Positions 8,488 through 17,851 of a DNA stretch of 64,000 nucleotides are shown here, in pieces. Origin of the DNA: DATKUK01 sp035530655 (GTDB lineage: Bacteria; Planctomycetota; Phycisphaerae; UBA1845; DATKUK01); assembly GCA_035530655.1 (NCBI GenBank), contig DATKUK010000013.1, positions 1 through 64,000 of the forward strand, written 5' to 3'. The translations under genes and the position numbers were made by a program. Numbering within the stretch: the first letter of the stretch is position 1; each line of letters starts with the position of its first letter. The notes below the pieces were generated by a model. The model was not told the origin of the DNA. It saw only the letters and a program-made list of their open reading frames with translations, and ran no database searches.

Positions 8488-9495
8488 CTACGACGGCACG
8501 TTGGGGGCCACCCAGCTCTGGTCGCGTGCGGCGGTGTAGAAGGCCTCCATGACGGCTGACCGGATGGCCGCCTCGCGAGCGGTTACCAGGGGCGGGCTGG
8601 CGGCGTCGGTCACGGCGTCGAGAAACAAATCGAATGCGTGCGGCCACGGGGTCGGCAGATCTGTCCACGGCTGCTTGCCGTCGGCGCCGGGGACGTGCTC
8701 GCTCTGGAAGTACAACACACCGGCGGCCACGTGGGCGTGCCCCTCGGTGCCGCTGACGATCATGGTGACGGGATTGGCGACGTCGACCCAGCCGGCTGCC
8801 AGCGTGCCGACCGCGCCGCTGTCGAACTTGAGCAGACCTTCGCCGAACTCGTCGCAGTCGCCGTAGCGACTGGTGCAGACGTTGATGTCGGCGGCCACCC
8901 GCTCGACGTCGCCCATGAGCCACAACAGGATGTCCAGCGAGTGGGTGCCCAGGTCGCCGAAGGCGCCGCAGCCGGCGATGGCAGGATCGGCCATCCAGCG
9001 ATAGTCCCCGTCGAACCAGCCCTTGAGCGAGCCCGCGTGACAGTTGGAGTGCCGCACGCGGGTGATGCGCCCGAAGTGGCCCTGGCGAATCTGCTCGCGA
9101 ACGAACAGGTGGATCGGATTGCCGCGCATGAAGTAGCCCGTCTGGAAGAGCACGCCCGCGTCCTCGATCGCCCTGGCCATGGCGAATGCATCGGCGGAAC
9201 CCATCCCCAGCGGCTTCTCGACAAACATGTGTTTGCGCGCGCGGGCGGCGGCCAACACGAGCGGCTCGTGGCGGTCGGTTTCCGAACAGATCGCGACAGC
9301 TTGGATGCGATCGTCCTGCCACACGGCATCGACGTTGCTCACCGCATCGGCACCGAGTTCGTCGGCGATCTTTTTCGCGAGCCGTGCGTCGTGGTCCCAT
9401 ACTGATTTGACGCTCACGCCGCTGCGCTCCTTCAGCTTCTTCACGAAGCTGGGGGTATGGATGTGTGCACAACCGACCAGGGCTACGTCCGTCAT
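8488..9495 (-). CDS. Gfo/Idh/MocA-family NAD(P)-dependent oxidoreductase
   Basis: About 335 residues from the ATG that follows CGGAG; a longer frame starts at 9525. The N-terminal Rossmann domain is seen in VALVGCAHIHTPSF, a variant of the usual GxGxxG, and continues with CSETDRHEPLVLAAARA. The EKPLG motif carries the lysine typical of this superfamily. The C-terminal domain includes GCGAFGDLGTHSLDILLWLMGD with the conserved D-x-G-x-H catalytic pattern. These enzymes oxidise or reduce sugars, inositols or their derivatives. The GH4 gene lies divergently 337 bp away, consistent with a shared carbohydrate role, although the substrate is unknown. Confidence 0.88.
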   Translation of the reverse strand: MTDVALVGCAHIHTPSFVKKLKERSGVSVKSVWDHDARLAKKIADELGADAVSNVDAVWQDDRIQAVAICSETDRHEPLVLAAARARKHMFVEKPLGMGSADAFAMARAIEDAGVLFQTGYFMRGNPIHLFVREQIRQGHFGRITRVRHSNCHAGSLKGWFDGDYRWMADPAIAGCGAFGDLGTHSLDILLWLMGDVERVAADINVCTSRYGDCDEFGEGLLKFDSGAVGTLAAGWVDVANPVTMIVSGTEGHAHVAAGVLYFQSEHVPGADGKQPWTDLPTPWPHAFDLFLDAVTDAASPPLVTAREAAIRSAVMEAFYTAARDQSWVAPNVPS

Positions 9496-9832
9496 GGTTC
9501 TGCTCCGATTCGGCGACTCAACCATCGCGCCGCCTGAGCAACAGGTGACCTACATGTTTCAACGGGTATCCAGGCCACGCCAGCCCAACATCCAATGTGA
9601 GTCACAGCAGGCGGCACGCCCAGATGTACCCGTCATCGAGTCCACGGCTACTATCGTACCCATACCGGCGTCGCCGCGTCGAGCGCGCACCACGGGTGAA
9701 CCAGGCAACGGCGAAGTGGAATGGCCTGCGCCCATAAGTCGATGGATTTGACACCATTGTGACGGTCGGCTAGAGGCAGGCGATGTCAGACACTGACCGA
9801 CAGCCAAAGCGGAAGACGCTCGGGAGGAGACC

Positions 9833-11212
9833 ATGAAGGGGCCGAAGGTTGTGCTCATTGGCGCCGGCAGCGCGTTCTTCGGCAGGCAGACCATCTGGAG
9901 CATGGTCACCAAGCCCGCCCTGACCAGTGGCACGCTCGCGCTGGTCGACGTTGACGCCAAGAAGCTCGGCTGGCTGACCAGGATCGCCCAGCGGGCCATC
10001 GACGCGGTCGGCGTGCCGCTGAAACTCGAAGCCAGCACCAACCGCAAGAAGGTCCTGCGCGGCGCCGACTTCGTGGTCCTGGCCTTCGCCGTCGAGGGTG
10101 TGAAGCTCCGCGGCGTCGATGCCGACATCAGCACCAGACACGGCATGATCATGTGCTCGGCCGACACCATCGGGCCGGGCGGCACGATGCGCACGCTCCG
10201 CGAGGTGCCCCGCCAGAACGCCATCCTCCGCGACGTCGAGAAGCTCTGCCCCGACGCCTGGATCATCAACTGGGTGAACCCCACCGCCGCGATGGGCGTC
10301 GCCATGATGCGCCACTTCCCACACCTGCGGTCGCTGGCCATCTGCGACGGCCCGCACAACCCCCACTTCGACAATCGACTCATCGTGGCTGCCGGTCTGG
10401 CCAGGTCGGAGGATAAGGTCACCGACGCCTTACGCGCCCGCGTCAAGATCCGCTCGGGCGGCATCAACCACTTCAACTGGCTCGTCGAGATGACGCACAA
10501 CGGCCGCGACGTCACGCCCAAGGTCAGGCAAACCGTCCGGCAGGCCGCCGTGGAGGATCGTTCGGCCCGCAACGTCAATGCCAAAGCCGCCCTCTCGGCG
10601 TCCATGCGGTGGCAACTGACCGAAGCGATCGGCTACGTACCCATGTGCATCGGCCACACCAAGGAGTACGTCCCGTTCTTCCAGGGCCACGACGTCAGCC
10701 GCAAAAACGCACTCAAGCTCGCCAAGTGGTCGGTCGAGGTTCGCAAGCAATGGATGCGCGACTGCTGGGCCGACATGCGGGCCCTCGCCTCGGGCCGAAA
10801 GCCCATCCGGCAGTTCCTCGACGAGACCAAGCCGGACCACGCCAGCGACATTATCGAAGCCATGTGGTCCGGCTCGGGCCAGACGTTCTACATCAACGTG
10901 CGCAACAACGGCGCCGTCACCAACATGACCGACGACGCCTACCTCGAGCTGCCCTGCGTCGCCGACATGAACGAGGTCCGCCCGCTGCCCTTCGGCCCGT
11001 TGCCGCGACCGCTGCTGGGCTTCGTCCAGCGCGTCCTCGACGAACACGAACTGGCCGTCGAAGCAGCCGTCACGTGCGACCGTGCCAAGCTTCGCCAAGC
11101 CTTCCTGGCCAGCATGGTGGCGGTCAGCATCCCGGACGTCGAACGGTGCATCGACGAGATGCTTCGGCGCCAGCGTAAATACCTGCCCGCCAAGTGGACC
11201 AAGGCCGTCTAG
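9833..11212 (+). CDS. Glycoside hydrolase family 4 enzyme (NAD+/metal-dependent)
   Basis: This 459-residue protein has the GH4 length and architecture. GPKVVLIGAGSAFF opens the NAD-binding fold, TLALVDVDAKKL ends the second strand, and INWVNPTAAMGVAMM is the region that follows the catalytic loop. GGINHFNWL supplies the metal-binding His. GH4 enzymes act on alpha- or beta-glycosides by an NAD+-assisted oxidation/elimination mechanism and need a divalent metal. The position of the usual metal-binding Cys motif reads CDGPHNPH, so the Cys is present with an unusual context. A strong GGAGGAG precedes the ATG. The exact sugar specificity is not determinable. The neighbouring oxidoreductase and propeller hydrolase suggest a small glycoside-use cluster. 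Confidence 0.85.
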   Translation: MKGPKVVLIGAGSAFFGRQTIWSMVTKPALTSGTLALVDVDAKKLGWLTRIAQRAIDAVGVPLKLEASTNRKKVLRGADFVVLAFAVEGVKLRGVDADISTRHGMIMCSADTIGPGGTMRTLREVPRQNAILRDVEKLCPDAWIINWVNPTAAMGVAMMRHFPHLRSLAICDGPHNPHFDNRLIVAAGLARSEDKVTDALRARVKIRSGGINHFNWLVEMTHNGRDVTPKVRQTVRQAAVEDRSARNVNAKAALSASMRWQLTEAIGYVPMCIGHTKEYVPFFQGHDVSRKNALKLAKWSVEVRKQWMRDCWADMRALASGRKPIRQFLDETKPDHASDIIEAMWSGSGQTFYINVRNNGAVTNMTDDAYLELPCVADMNEVRPLPFGPLPRPLLGFVQRVLDEHELAVEAAVTCDRAKLRQAFLASMVAVSIPDVERCIDEMLRRQRKYLPAKWTKAV

Positions 11213-11369
11213 CCAGTCGCATGGTCGGGCGAGAGCAATCTTGTCGAAGCTTCGTGGTCGGCCCATAGTAGTTGGGTGGCGCGAGGCGGGACCGCACCAG
11301 CCCTGTGGCGCGGGACTGGCAACCGCATGTGCGGCGAGCGGCCGGACTTCGCTGAGGTGAGGCAAAACC

Positions 11370-12305
11370 ATGAGATTGCAGGACGTCGTCGCGGCAGCGT
11401 CGCACTACCAGGTCGTGTTGGAACCTGATCAGGACAAGCCCGAGTGGTGGGCGGGGGCGCCGTCGGTAACGGTAGCCGACGACGGGACCTTCTACCTGGC
11501 TGCCCGCATGCGCGAGGGCGACTCTCCGCGCGGCCGGCGCGGATACGAAATCCGGATTCTCAAGAGTAAAGACGGACTGCGATTCACGCCCATCCATCAC
11601 ATACGGCGCGAGGACGCCGGCGTACCCGTATTCGAGCGGCCGTCACTACGGGTCGACCCAAGCACAGGTAAGTACAGACTCTACGGCTGCGCGGAACTCG
11701 ACACGGGCTGGGCCATCGTGAAGTTCGCGGACGCCGATGACCCGTCAAAGTTCGACCCCACCAGTTGGGCGCCCGTTCTGGCGGCCGAGCGTCCGTCGGA
11801 CGACTTCGTTCGCGTGGTGGGGTACAAAGACCCAGTGATCGTCTGGGACCACGGTCGCTGGCATATGTTTGTCATTGCCGCCGACCGGGTGGAACGCATC
11901 CGTCATTTTGCCAGCGACGACGGGCAGACGTGGGAGCCGGTCGGCGACGACCCGGCTATGGAAAATGCCGGCTGGCACAACTTCTTCACGCGCCCGGCGA
12001 GTCTCCTGCCGTTGTCGATGGGCTACCTGTTTGTTTATGAGGGGTCGAACGTGAATTGGCGTGACCCGGTATACAATATCGCGACGGGCCTAGCCTACTC
12101 GCCGGACCTGGAGAGGTTTATTGATCTCACGCCGCGCCAGCCCCTCCTGAAGAGCACGACCCCCGGCGAGTACCACACCTGGCGGTACTCCGAGTGGGTA
12201 CCGTACGATGGCCGTCTGTTCGTCTATTTCGAGGCGGCGAGGCCCAACAACACCAACGAACTGCGGGTGGCCGTGCTGGATAGCTCGATCTCTATGGAAG
12301 CCTGA
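11370..12305 (+). CDS. Five-bladed beta-propeller glycosidase-like protein (GH43/GH32-like)
   Basis: This 311-residue protein is preceded by GAGG and lies 157 bp after the GH4 gene on the same strand. Repeated blade motifs are visible: WWAGAPSVTVADDGTFYLAA near residue 27, GVPVFERPSLRVDPSTGKYRLY in the middle, GYKDPVIVWDHGRWHMFV near 150, and PASLLPLSMGYLFVYEG near 210. The K-D-P of the third blade and the E-R-P of the second resemble the acidic positions of clan F/J five-bladed hydrolases. No signal peptide is present, so it would act on imported oligosaccharides. Family assignment is by fold only, and it could also be a phosphorylase-like GH130 relative. Confidence 0.6.
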   Translation: MRLQDVVAAASHYQVVLEPDQDKPEWWAGAPSVTVADDGTFYLAARMREGDSPRGRRGYEIRILKSKDGLRFTPIHHIRREDAGVPVFERPSLRVDPSTGKYRLYGCAELDTGWAIVKFADADDPSKFDPTSWAPVLAAERPSDDFVRVVGYKDPVIVWDHGRWHMFVIAADRVERIRHFASDDGQTWEPVGDDPAMENAGWHNFFTRPASLLPLSMGYLFVYEGSNVNWRDPVYNIATGLAYSPDLERFIDLTPRQPLLKSTTPGEYHTWRYSEWVPYDGRLFVYFEAARPNNTNELRVAVLDSSISMEA

Positions 12306-12487
12306 CGGAAATCACCTCGTATCGATCCAAACGCGATACCTCCAGCTCGAGGGCCCCCTCCGATTCGCTGTAGCACGCCTTGGCACCGGTCACGCTGCCT
12401 ACCGACAGCGGCTTATGCTCTGTGCGGCGCTGCTGGCGGCCGGCGGCTGTTGTCTTCCGTCTGCCGAGAGTGTGCGTGCCATGTAAG
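12292..12487 (-). pseudogene. Possible C-terminal remnant of a carbohydrate-active enzyme
   Basis: Read leftward after the acetyltransferase stop, this frame encodes VTGAKACYSESEGALELEVS and ends RLDRYEVISVRLP. An ending of the form LEV.RLD.YEVI is common at the C-terminal beta-sandwich of glycoside hydrolases. There is no start codon with a ribosome site and no catalytic part. It would be the tail of a lost gene. Support is weak and rests on sequence feel alone. Confidence 0.25.
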
Positions 12488-12488
12488 G

Positions 12489-13352
12489 TCACGGTGTCTT
12501 CCTTTCTTCTGGTGAGCGTGCCTGGAGGTCGAAGGCCATCACGTAGTCCCTGTCGCATTCATTCTCCCAATTCGTGCAGCGGGCCAGTTCTCTAACCCTT
12601 CCGATATCCCGCTGGCCGGTCTTCATGTACCAATGGTCCGGCGGCCACAGTCGGTCTGAGACGATCCTCTCAATAGCGTCTCGCCGAACCTCCGCATCTC
12701 GGACGGGAGTGTGGGTTTCTTCCTTGACGTGAAAACCTCGCCTCTCCCACGTGCTGCGGCGCAGAATGAACCCGCCCAGCGCCGCCTCCGGCACCACGTC
12801 CGGGACGGACCAGCCCTCTATCTCGTGCCAGCCACGCTCTTGACCCCACTGCTTCAGGAACTCGATCATGGCCTTCGCGATGCCCTGGCCATGGTACCGG
12901 GCGTCAGAATGCCCGATGTTGACGCACGCGATGCGAAGCGTCCGACTCGGCGAACGGAAGAAGGCCTGCAACTGCTCGTCGGTAAAGGTCAGGATTGCCT
13001 TGGGCATACACTCGTGTTCCACGCACATGAACGCCCCGGTCTGCCGGAAGGCCGCCCACATCTCCTTGGTGGTGAAGTACATCTTGCCGACGACCCCGTC
13101 GCCGTCCCACGCAAGGACCGCGCAACTCCCGATGGCGCGGATGTGTTGCCGGAAGAAATCCTCAATCACTTTCTGCCAGCCCTTGGCCCGGAACTCCTCC
13201 AGGTGCTCGCGCCAATCCCACGGGTTGACCTTCCCGATATTCTCCCGCGTGAGAGGCGCTTGGTACATTTTACGATAGACGATGAAGTTCTCGTCCATCG
13301 CGCGGATGTCGATGACTCTCTCTTGACCGTCAATTGTGATCGGGTGTTTCAT
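12489..13352 (-). CDS. GNAT-family N-acetyltransferase-like protein
   Basis: 287 residues from the ATG preceded by AAGGA; an upstream in-frame extension exists but has fragment-derived sequence and no ribosome site. The acetyl-CoA-binding motif A region is RTLRIACVNIGHSDARYHGQ followed by GIAKAMIEFLKQWGQERGW, a form of the usual R/Q-x-x-G-x-G/A loop. The segment downstream (PEAALGGFILRRSTWERRGF) matches motif B. The N-terminal half contains a tryptophan-rich NPWDWREHLEEF segment. The substrate is unknown. The gene is wedged between fragments of two other genes on the same strand, which suggests recent insertion. Confidence 0.68.
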   Translation of the reverse strand: MKHPITIDGQERVIDIRAMDENFIVYRKMYQAPLTRENIGKVNPWDWREHLEEFRAKGWQKVIEDFFRQHIRAIGSCAVLAWDGDGVVGKMYFTTKEMWAAFRQTGAFMCVEHECMPKAILTFTDEQLQAFFRSPSRTLRIACVNIGHSDARYHGQGIAKAMIEFLKQWGQERGWHEIEGWSVPDVVPEAALGGFILRRSTWERRGFHVKEETHTPVRDAEVRRDAIERIVSDRLWPPDHWYMKTGQRDIGRVRELARCTNWENECDRDYVMAFDLQARSPEERKTP

Positions 13353-13390
13353 GGGCTCGTTCCTTTCCATAAACAATCCGCGTGTGTCCG

Positions 13391-13975
13391 CTATCCCGCC
13401 ATTAGTGTCCCATCGCGCGCGTGCTGCCGTCGCGGCTCTCCCGGCGGAAGCGATTCTCCATCTCCAAGGTTGCCGGTGCCGCGGTTGGCCATCTCGACGA
13501 ACCACGCTTCCCACTGATTGAGGATGTCCTGGTCGAGCCCTCTGGTCGGATCGGAGTCGACGAACGGGTTGTGTGTGCTGTCCCCGTCGCCGCCGTGAGA
13601 GCGCACAGCCATCAAATAGACACAGTTGGCGCCGGTGCCCTTGAGCTTCTCGATCAATGCCATCTGATCGCCGTTGCGCGTGCCGTCGGGGTTGCGCGTT
13701 CCCCGATAGAGGAACCCTTCCGGGTCACCCGGCCCGCACATGAAGAAGGGCCCTCCTCCATGGCGTTTCAGCCACTGTGGGTGATCCGCATCGACCACCA
13801 CTTGGCCGGGCAGCGGCGTTGGGCTCGTCTGCTGGGGCGGGCTAACTCGCTGCGTGGCAGTCGGCTGCACCTGCAAGGCAGGCTGTTGGCGAGCGCTCAC
13901 GCCGGACACCATCATCAGTGTCACCGCCATACTCATCGGAGCAAAGAACGCGATGTAAGATCGTCTTCCATACAT
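13391..13975 (-). pseudogene. Truncated secreted glycoside-hydrolase-like protein (N-terminal fragment)
   Basis: 194 codons from an ATG 9 bases after GAGGG. A clear signal peptide (MYGRRSYIAFFAPMSMAVTL...SGVSA) is followed by a proline/threonine linker. A conserved start then appears: HPQWLKRHGGGPFFMCGPGD, then ALIEKLKGTGANCVYLMAVR and the DILNQWEAWFVEMANRG segment. This looks like the first strands and helices of a TIM-barrel glycosidase of the kind annotated DUF4038/apiosidase-like. The sequence then degenerates to GTGNLGDGESLPPGEPRRQ and stops, before any catalytic residues. I read it as a gene whose 3' end was lost, next to the inserted acetyltransferase. Confidence 0.6.
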
Positions 13976-14304
13976 AGCACACATCCCTCATGAAGGCTGC
14001 TGAAAGGCCTCTGCGTACCTAATCCGGCTAGGGAGGTGGACCACAAACGCATCGCTATGCACGCGACTCGCTGACACACTGCCACCTTCAAGCAACCGAC
14101 TCGGCCATTCTATCATGCAAGGCGCCGGAGTGTCAGCAAAGCGGTGACCGCTTGGGTGGCGGCTGGGACGATCCTCAGGCCGGTCGGGACAGGCGAGCAA
14201 CTCCTACCGATCGCACCAAGGCAGCCCTATAATGATCACAGCCATCCGGGTCGCTTGCGGTGGGCCGGAGCGTTGAGATTCAAGCCGGAAGCCGGAGAAT
14301 AGCC
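13976..14304. other. Divergent intergenic region, 329 bp, no gene seen
   Basis: Both flanking genes read outward from here, so promoters for each should lie inside. I found no convincing coding frame, repeat or sigma-54 element. Base composition is close to that of the surroundings. Confidence 0.5.
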
Positions 14305-15144
14305 ATGTTGATTCGTTGTTGGGGCGCGAGGGGTTCGATCCCCGTGTCGGGCGAGCAGTACCTTCGTTATGGCGGCGACACGACGTGCGTCGAGCTACGC
14401 ACGCATGACGGCGAGACGATCGTCATCGACGCGGGCACGGGCATACGCAGGTTGGGCAACCACATGCTCTCCGAGGCCGGGTCGCAAGTGCACCTGCTGT
14501 TTACGCACGCTCATTGGGACCACCTGCTCGGGTTTCCCTTCTTCAAGCCCTTGTACCGGTCGTCTTACTCGATACACCTCTACGGGTGTCCCTGTGCGCA
14601 GTCATCGGTCAAGGAAATGATCTCCGGTGCGATGGCGCCGCCGAACTTCCCCGTACCGCTGGAGGATGTGCACGCCGACGTGGCGTTCCAGACGCGGTGC
14701 GATGTGGCGTTCAGCCTGGGCAGTGTGGTCGTCACGCCCATCAGGATCAGTCATCCGAACCAGGGCCTCGGCTACAAGTTCGAGGAGGATGGTCGGTGCT
14801 TCGTCTTCCTTACCGACAATGAGTTGGGCTTCCGGCATGAAGGGGGATTGGCAAAGGAGGACTATGCAGCCTTCTGCGAAGGCGCCGATCTGCTGATCCA
14901 CGACGCGGAGTTCAGCCCACAAGAATATCAGCACACCAGGACGTGGGGACATTCTACGTTTACCGAGGTCGTAACGTTGGCGCTGGAGGCCAACGTGAAG
15001 GCTCTCGGCCTGTTCCACCACAACCAGGACCGCACTGACGACCAGATCGACGCCATAGCAAACACCTGCCGCGACCAGATCGCCGATGCCGGCGCCGAGT
15101 TGGAATGCTTCGCGGTTCCTGCGGGAATGGAACGGACTGTCTGA
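14305..15144 (+). CDS. Metallo-beta-lactamase-fold hydrolase (phosphodiesterase-like)
   Basis: 279 residues from the ATG after GGAGAA. The opening LIRCWGARGSIPVSGEQYLRYGGDTTCVEL is typical of the branch that includes RNase Z-like and cyclic-nucleotide phosphodiesterase-like MBL proteins. Metal ligands are visible: THAHWDH (HxHxDH) near residue 74, ISHPNQGLGYKFE with a ligand His, HDAEFSP with the bridging Asp, and GLFHHNQDR with the last His. GHST matches the conserved GHSS/T segment. The product is probably a cytoplasmic di-metal hydrolase. The substrate is unknown. It is monocistronic. Confidence 0.85.
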   Translation: MLIRCWGARGSIPVSGEQYLRYGGDTTCVELRTHDGETIVIDAGTGIRRLGNHMLSEAGSQVHLLFTHAHWDHLLGFPFFKPLYRSSYSIHLYGCPCAQSSVKEMISGAMAPPNFPVPLEDVHADVAFQTRCDVAFSLGSVVVTPIRISHPNQGLGYKFEEDGRCFVFLTDNELGFRHEGGLAKEDYAAFCEGADLLIHDAEFSPQEYQHTRTWGHSTFTEVVTLALEANVKALGLFHHNQDRTDDQIDAIANTCRDQIADAGAELECFAVPAGMERTV

Positions 15145-15211
15145 AGCCGCAGGACAGCCGACGCTATTCCACCATTCTTCGGCAACCATGACCGAGCACG
15201 AACGTGTGCCT

Positions 15212-17851
15212 CTACCATGGTAGAGAGCTAAGCAGCACGACGGATCCCGCCGGGCAGACCACCACCGCGCCGGCCGCAAGATCGAGCGGCACGATGCCCA
15301 CGGGTCTTGGGAATCCCACCTGGTCGACCGCCGAGAGGTCATGACTGTAGAAATACTTGCGGAACATCGCGCGATCGCCTTTTTGAACGCTCAGCCTGGC
15401 ACGCACGTCATGACGACCACGGTTAACCAGCACAAACGTCCAGCCTTCGCCCGGGGTCTCTGATAGAACATCCGGCGTGTCGGGCTGCGGATTGCGAACC
15501 CGTGCGGCCAGGGCGCGGAACGTGGTGGTCTCCGAAGGCGGCCTATAGATCGTCGCGCCGGCCGGCACGTAGCGACACAGCAGCGACCAGGTGTAGAACC
15601 AGGGCCGCAGTTCGAACTCGCCCTGCTTGCCCGGCCAGAGTCCCCAGAAGAAACCCTCGTGCGAGCTGTCGTCGAGCATCCACGCCAAAACCGAAGCGGC
15701 GCCGGCCCGCGCCGCCTGCACGGCGTAGTCGGCCATGAACAGGCCATAGGCGCGCGTGCCGATGTTATCGTTGCCGTATGGCGGCCTGCCGCCGTCGGTC
15801 ATACCGGCTTCACCGATGATGAACGGCTTGCCTGCCGCGACAGGATCATGTTCGAGACAGTACTCCCGATGGCGCCCAAAGAAGCGCTCCAACTGGCCGG
15901 CCTGCACGTGCCGGTCGGCGGCATAGCAGTGTATGTCATACGCGCCGAGCAAATGCCCTACCTCTTCGACCGCCCGTCGGTGCCATTTCTCGTCGTTGGA
16001 CTCATCCGACCCGGCCAGGATCACCTTCCTATCGAGCGCCCGCTGGGCGAAGACGCGGGCCACGTTCTCGATTCCCTTCTTCCACGCATCCCAACCGCCG
16101 GCTTCGAAGTTGGGCTCGTTGACCAGCACGAAGTATCGGATGCACGAATACCCCTTTGTGTTGATCAGGTAGTCCATGTACGTGCCGATGGCCTCGGCGT
16201 ACTTGGGATCGTCGGTGCCCGCAAACCCCGGCACCTTGGTCCAGGTCGCGCAGCCCCAGTCGGTGAGAATGACCGTGATTCCAAGCTCCTGGCACGCATC
16301 GAGATGGCGATAGAGGCTGCGCATCTCGGGTGTGTCCCAGTCGTACTTGCCGTCTCCGGCCGGTGTACACCAGCGACTGAGCATCATCATCCGCACGATG
16401 GGCATCCGCATGTAGCGAAGGCGAGCCAACACCTGCTGAAAGTCCTGCTCGGTGACGCCCAGCTTCAGGTTGTACTCGTGCCAGAACGTGGGGTCCCACT
16501 CGGCGCCGAAGCCAAGGAAGCTGTCGCATACGACATCCTGCGGCGTAACGGTTACCGGCATGATGGACTCCACTTCGGCGGGCTTGGCGACAGGGACGAG
16601 TATGCGGCCGTCCTTCGGCGGAATCACGAACGTCTCGGCTTCGCGAGCGGTGCTCACGTCTTTTTGAAATCCTTTGCCGCTGATGGTCGCTGCTCGAGCG
16701 GTGGGATTGACCACCACCACGCCGCCGTCGAACTGGCGGCGCCACGTGCCGTCCGACATCTGCGAGGCCGGCCCCTTCGGATAGCCCAGCGGTGTGTCAT
16801 ACTCCGGATACCACCAGTGTTGCCCGCGCCAGCGCGTGTGCAGATCGTAAGCGAAGTAGCCATCGCCCATCAGAGTCGTGGTCAGCCCGAAGCGCATCCG
16901 CTGGTGGCGCGCCCGGCCTCGGGCCTGAAGGGCTTCCTGCTCGCGCGTGGACAGATTCTTCCTGGGGTGGAAGGGCGGCTGCACGCCGGAACTCGAGACG
17001 ATGGTCGTCACGTTCGGCCGGTGGGGCGTGGTCGTCCAGAGCAGGTAATCGTCGAGTACTTTGCGCCAATCGCGACCTCCGTCGAGCACGTAGTCGAGAT
17101 AATCCTCCAGCAGGATGCCGTTAACCACTTTGTGGGTTTCTCGTCCGGCCTGGTTGGCCATCAAGATGCCGTCGGGGCCGATCCTGTCGCGAGCCTGTTG
17201 TGCGATCCGCAGCTTGGCCTCGCGCCACGTCCGGTTGAGCGATTCGCGCGGGTCCGGCTTGCCGTCGCGGTCGGCATCGATCTGGTAGTCCTTGCCCGTG
17301 GCGATCTCGCACGCCCACCAGTCGAACCCAGGCCCCATGCAGTCAATAAAACTGCCGTGGTGACCGTGTTTGAAGATGCCGTCGCACGACCGCCCCGCCT
17401 GCCAGCCGACCACCTGCGGGTTGGTCAGGTTGATCATGTTCGAGCCCGGCCAGCCGGCGATCTTGTCTCCTGTGGGCGTCAGCAGCCAGCCGTCGTCGGG
17501 GAAACCGTCCTGAGTCTCCCATTCGGCCAGATAGGGCGCCGACGACGAAAACTCCAGCACGATGATGTGCGGATTCTTGTCTCTTAGATACGTCACATTT
17601 CGGCGGAACTTGCCGACCTGCTCGGGGTTGCTCCAGTTGCAGTACGTGCCGCCAATCAGCAGATCGTACCTGGCTAGAGCATCGAGCTCGTCGTCGGGTG
17701 TATCGGGACCGAGCCTCGCGCCGTAACAGTTGGCGATCCGCGGAAACGGCGCCCCGTCGCTGGCCGCGCTCGGCTGCGTCGTCTGTGCGAAACAGGCGCC
17801 GGCCATGGTCAGACACGAGACAACCAATCCGGTCTTGCAGAACAGTCTCAC
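15212..17851 (-). CDS. Secreted two-module glycosidase (GHL15-like module plus clan-A module)
   Basis: 879 residues from a GTG preceded by GGAGG at 7 bases. A signal peptide (MRLFCKTGLVVSCLTMAGACFAQ) starts it. Residues ~35-400 hold a first TIM-barrel-like module: PRIANCYGARLGPDTPDDELDALARYDLLIGG, DGIFKHGHHGSFIDCMGPGF split across two strands, and PDGILMANQAGRE. This resembles the putative glycosyl hydrolase group GHL15. Residues ~425-800 form a GH5/GH39-like clan-A module, with the acid/base in LVNEPNFE (Glu579) and nucleophile in IIGEAGM (Glu681), about 100 residues apart as expected. A small beta domain ends the protein. It should act in the periplasm or outside the cell. The fusion of the two modules is unusual. 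Confidence 0.75.
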   Translation of the reverse strand: MRLFCKTGLVVSCLTMAGACFAQTTQPSAASDGAPFPRIANCYGARLGPDTPDDELDALARYDLLIGGTYCNWSNPEQVGKFRRNVTYLRDKNPHIIVLEFSSSAPYLAEWETQDGFPDDGWLLTPTGDKIAGWPGSNMINLTNPQVVGWQAGRSCDGIFKHGHHGSFIDCMGPGFDWWACEIATGKDYQIDADRDGKPDPRESLNRTWREAKLRIAQQARDRIGPDGILMANQAGRETHKVVNGILLEDYLDYVLDGGRDWRKVLDDYLLWTTTPHRPNVTTIVSSSGVQPPFHPRKNLSTREQEALQARGRARHQRMRFGLTTTLMGDGYFAYDLHTRWRGQHWWYPEYDTPLGYPKGPASQMSDGTWRRQFDGGVVVVNPTARAATISGKGFQKDVSTAREAETFVIPPKDGRILVPVAKPAEVESIMPVTVTPQDVVCDSFLGFGAEWDPTFWHEYNLKLGVTEQDFQQVLARLRYMRMPIVRMMMLSRWCTPAGDGKYDWDTPEMRSLYRHLDACQELGITVILTDWGCATWTKVPGFAGTDDPKYAEAIGTYMDYLINTKGYSCIRYFVLVNEPNFEAGGWDAWKKGIENVARVFAQRALDRKVILAGSDESNDEKWHRRAVEEVGHLLGAYDIHCYAADRHVQAGQLERFFGRHREYCLEHDPVAAGKPFIIGEAGMTDGGRPPYGNDNIGTRAYGLFMADYAVQAARAGAASVLAWMLDDSSHEGFFWGLWPGKQGEFELRPWFYTWSLLCRYVPAGATIYRPPSETTTFRALAARVRNPQPDTPDVLSETPGEGWTFVLVNRGRHDVRARLSVQKGDRAMFRKYFYSHDLSAVDQVGFPRPVGIVPLDLAAGAVVVCPAGSVVLLSSLPW

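Noticed and set aside
15659..17587. 642-codon plus-strand frame opposite the two-module glycosidase
   Set aside because: The minus-strand protein has a signal peptide, ribosome site and catalytic residues; this one has none.
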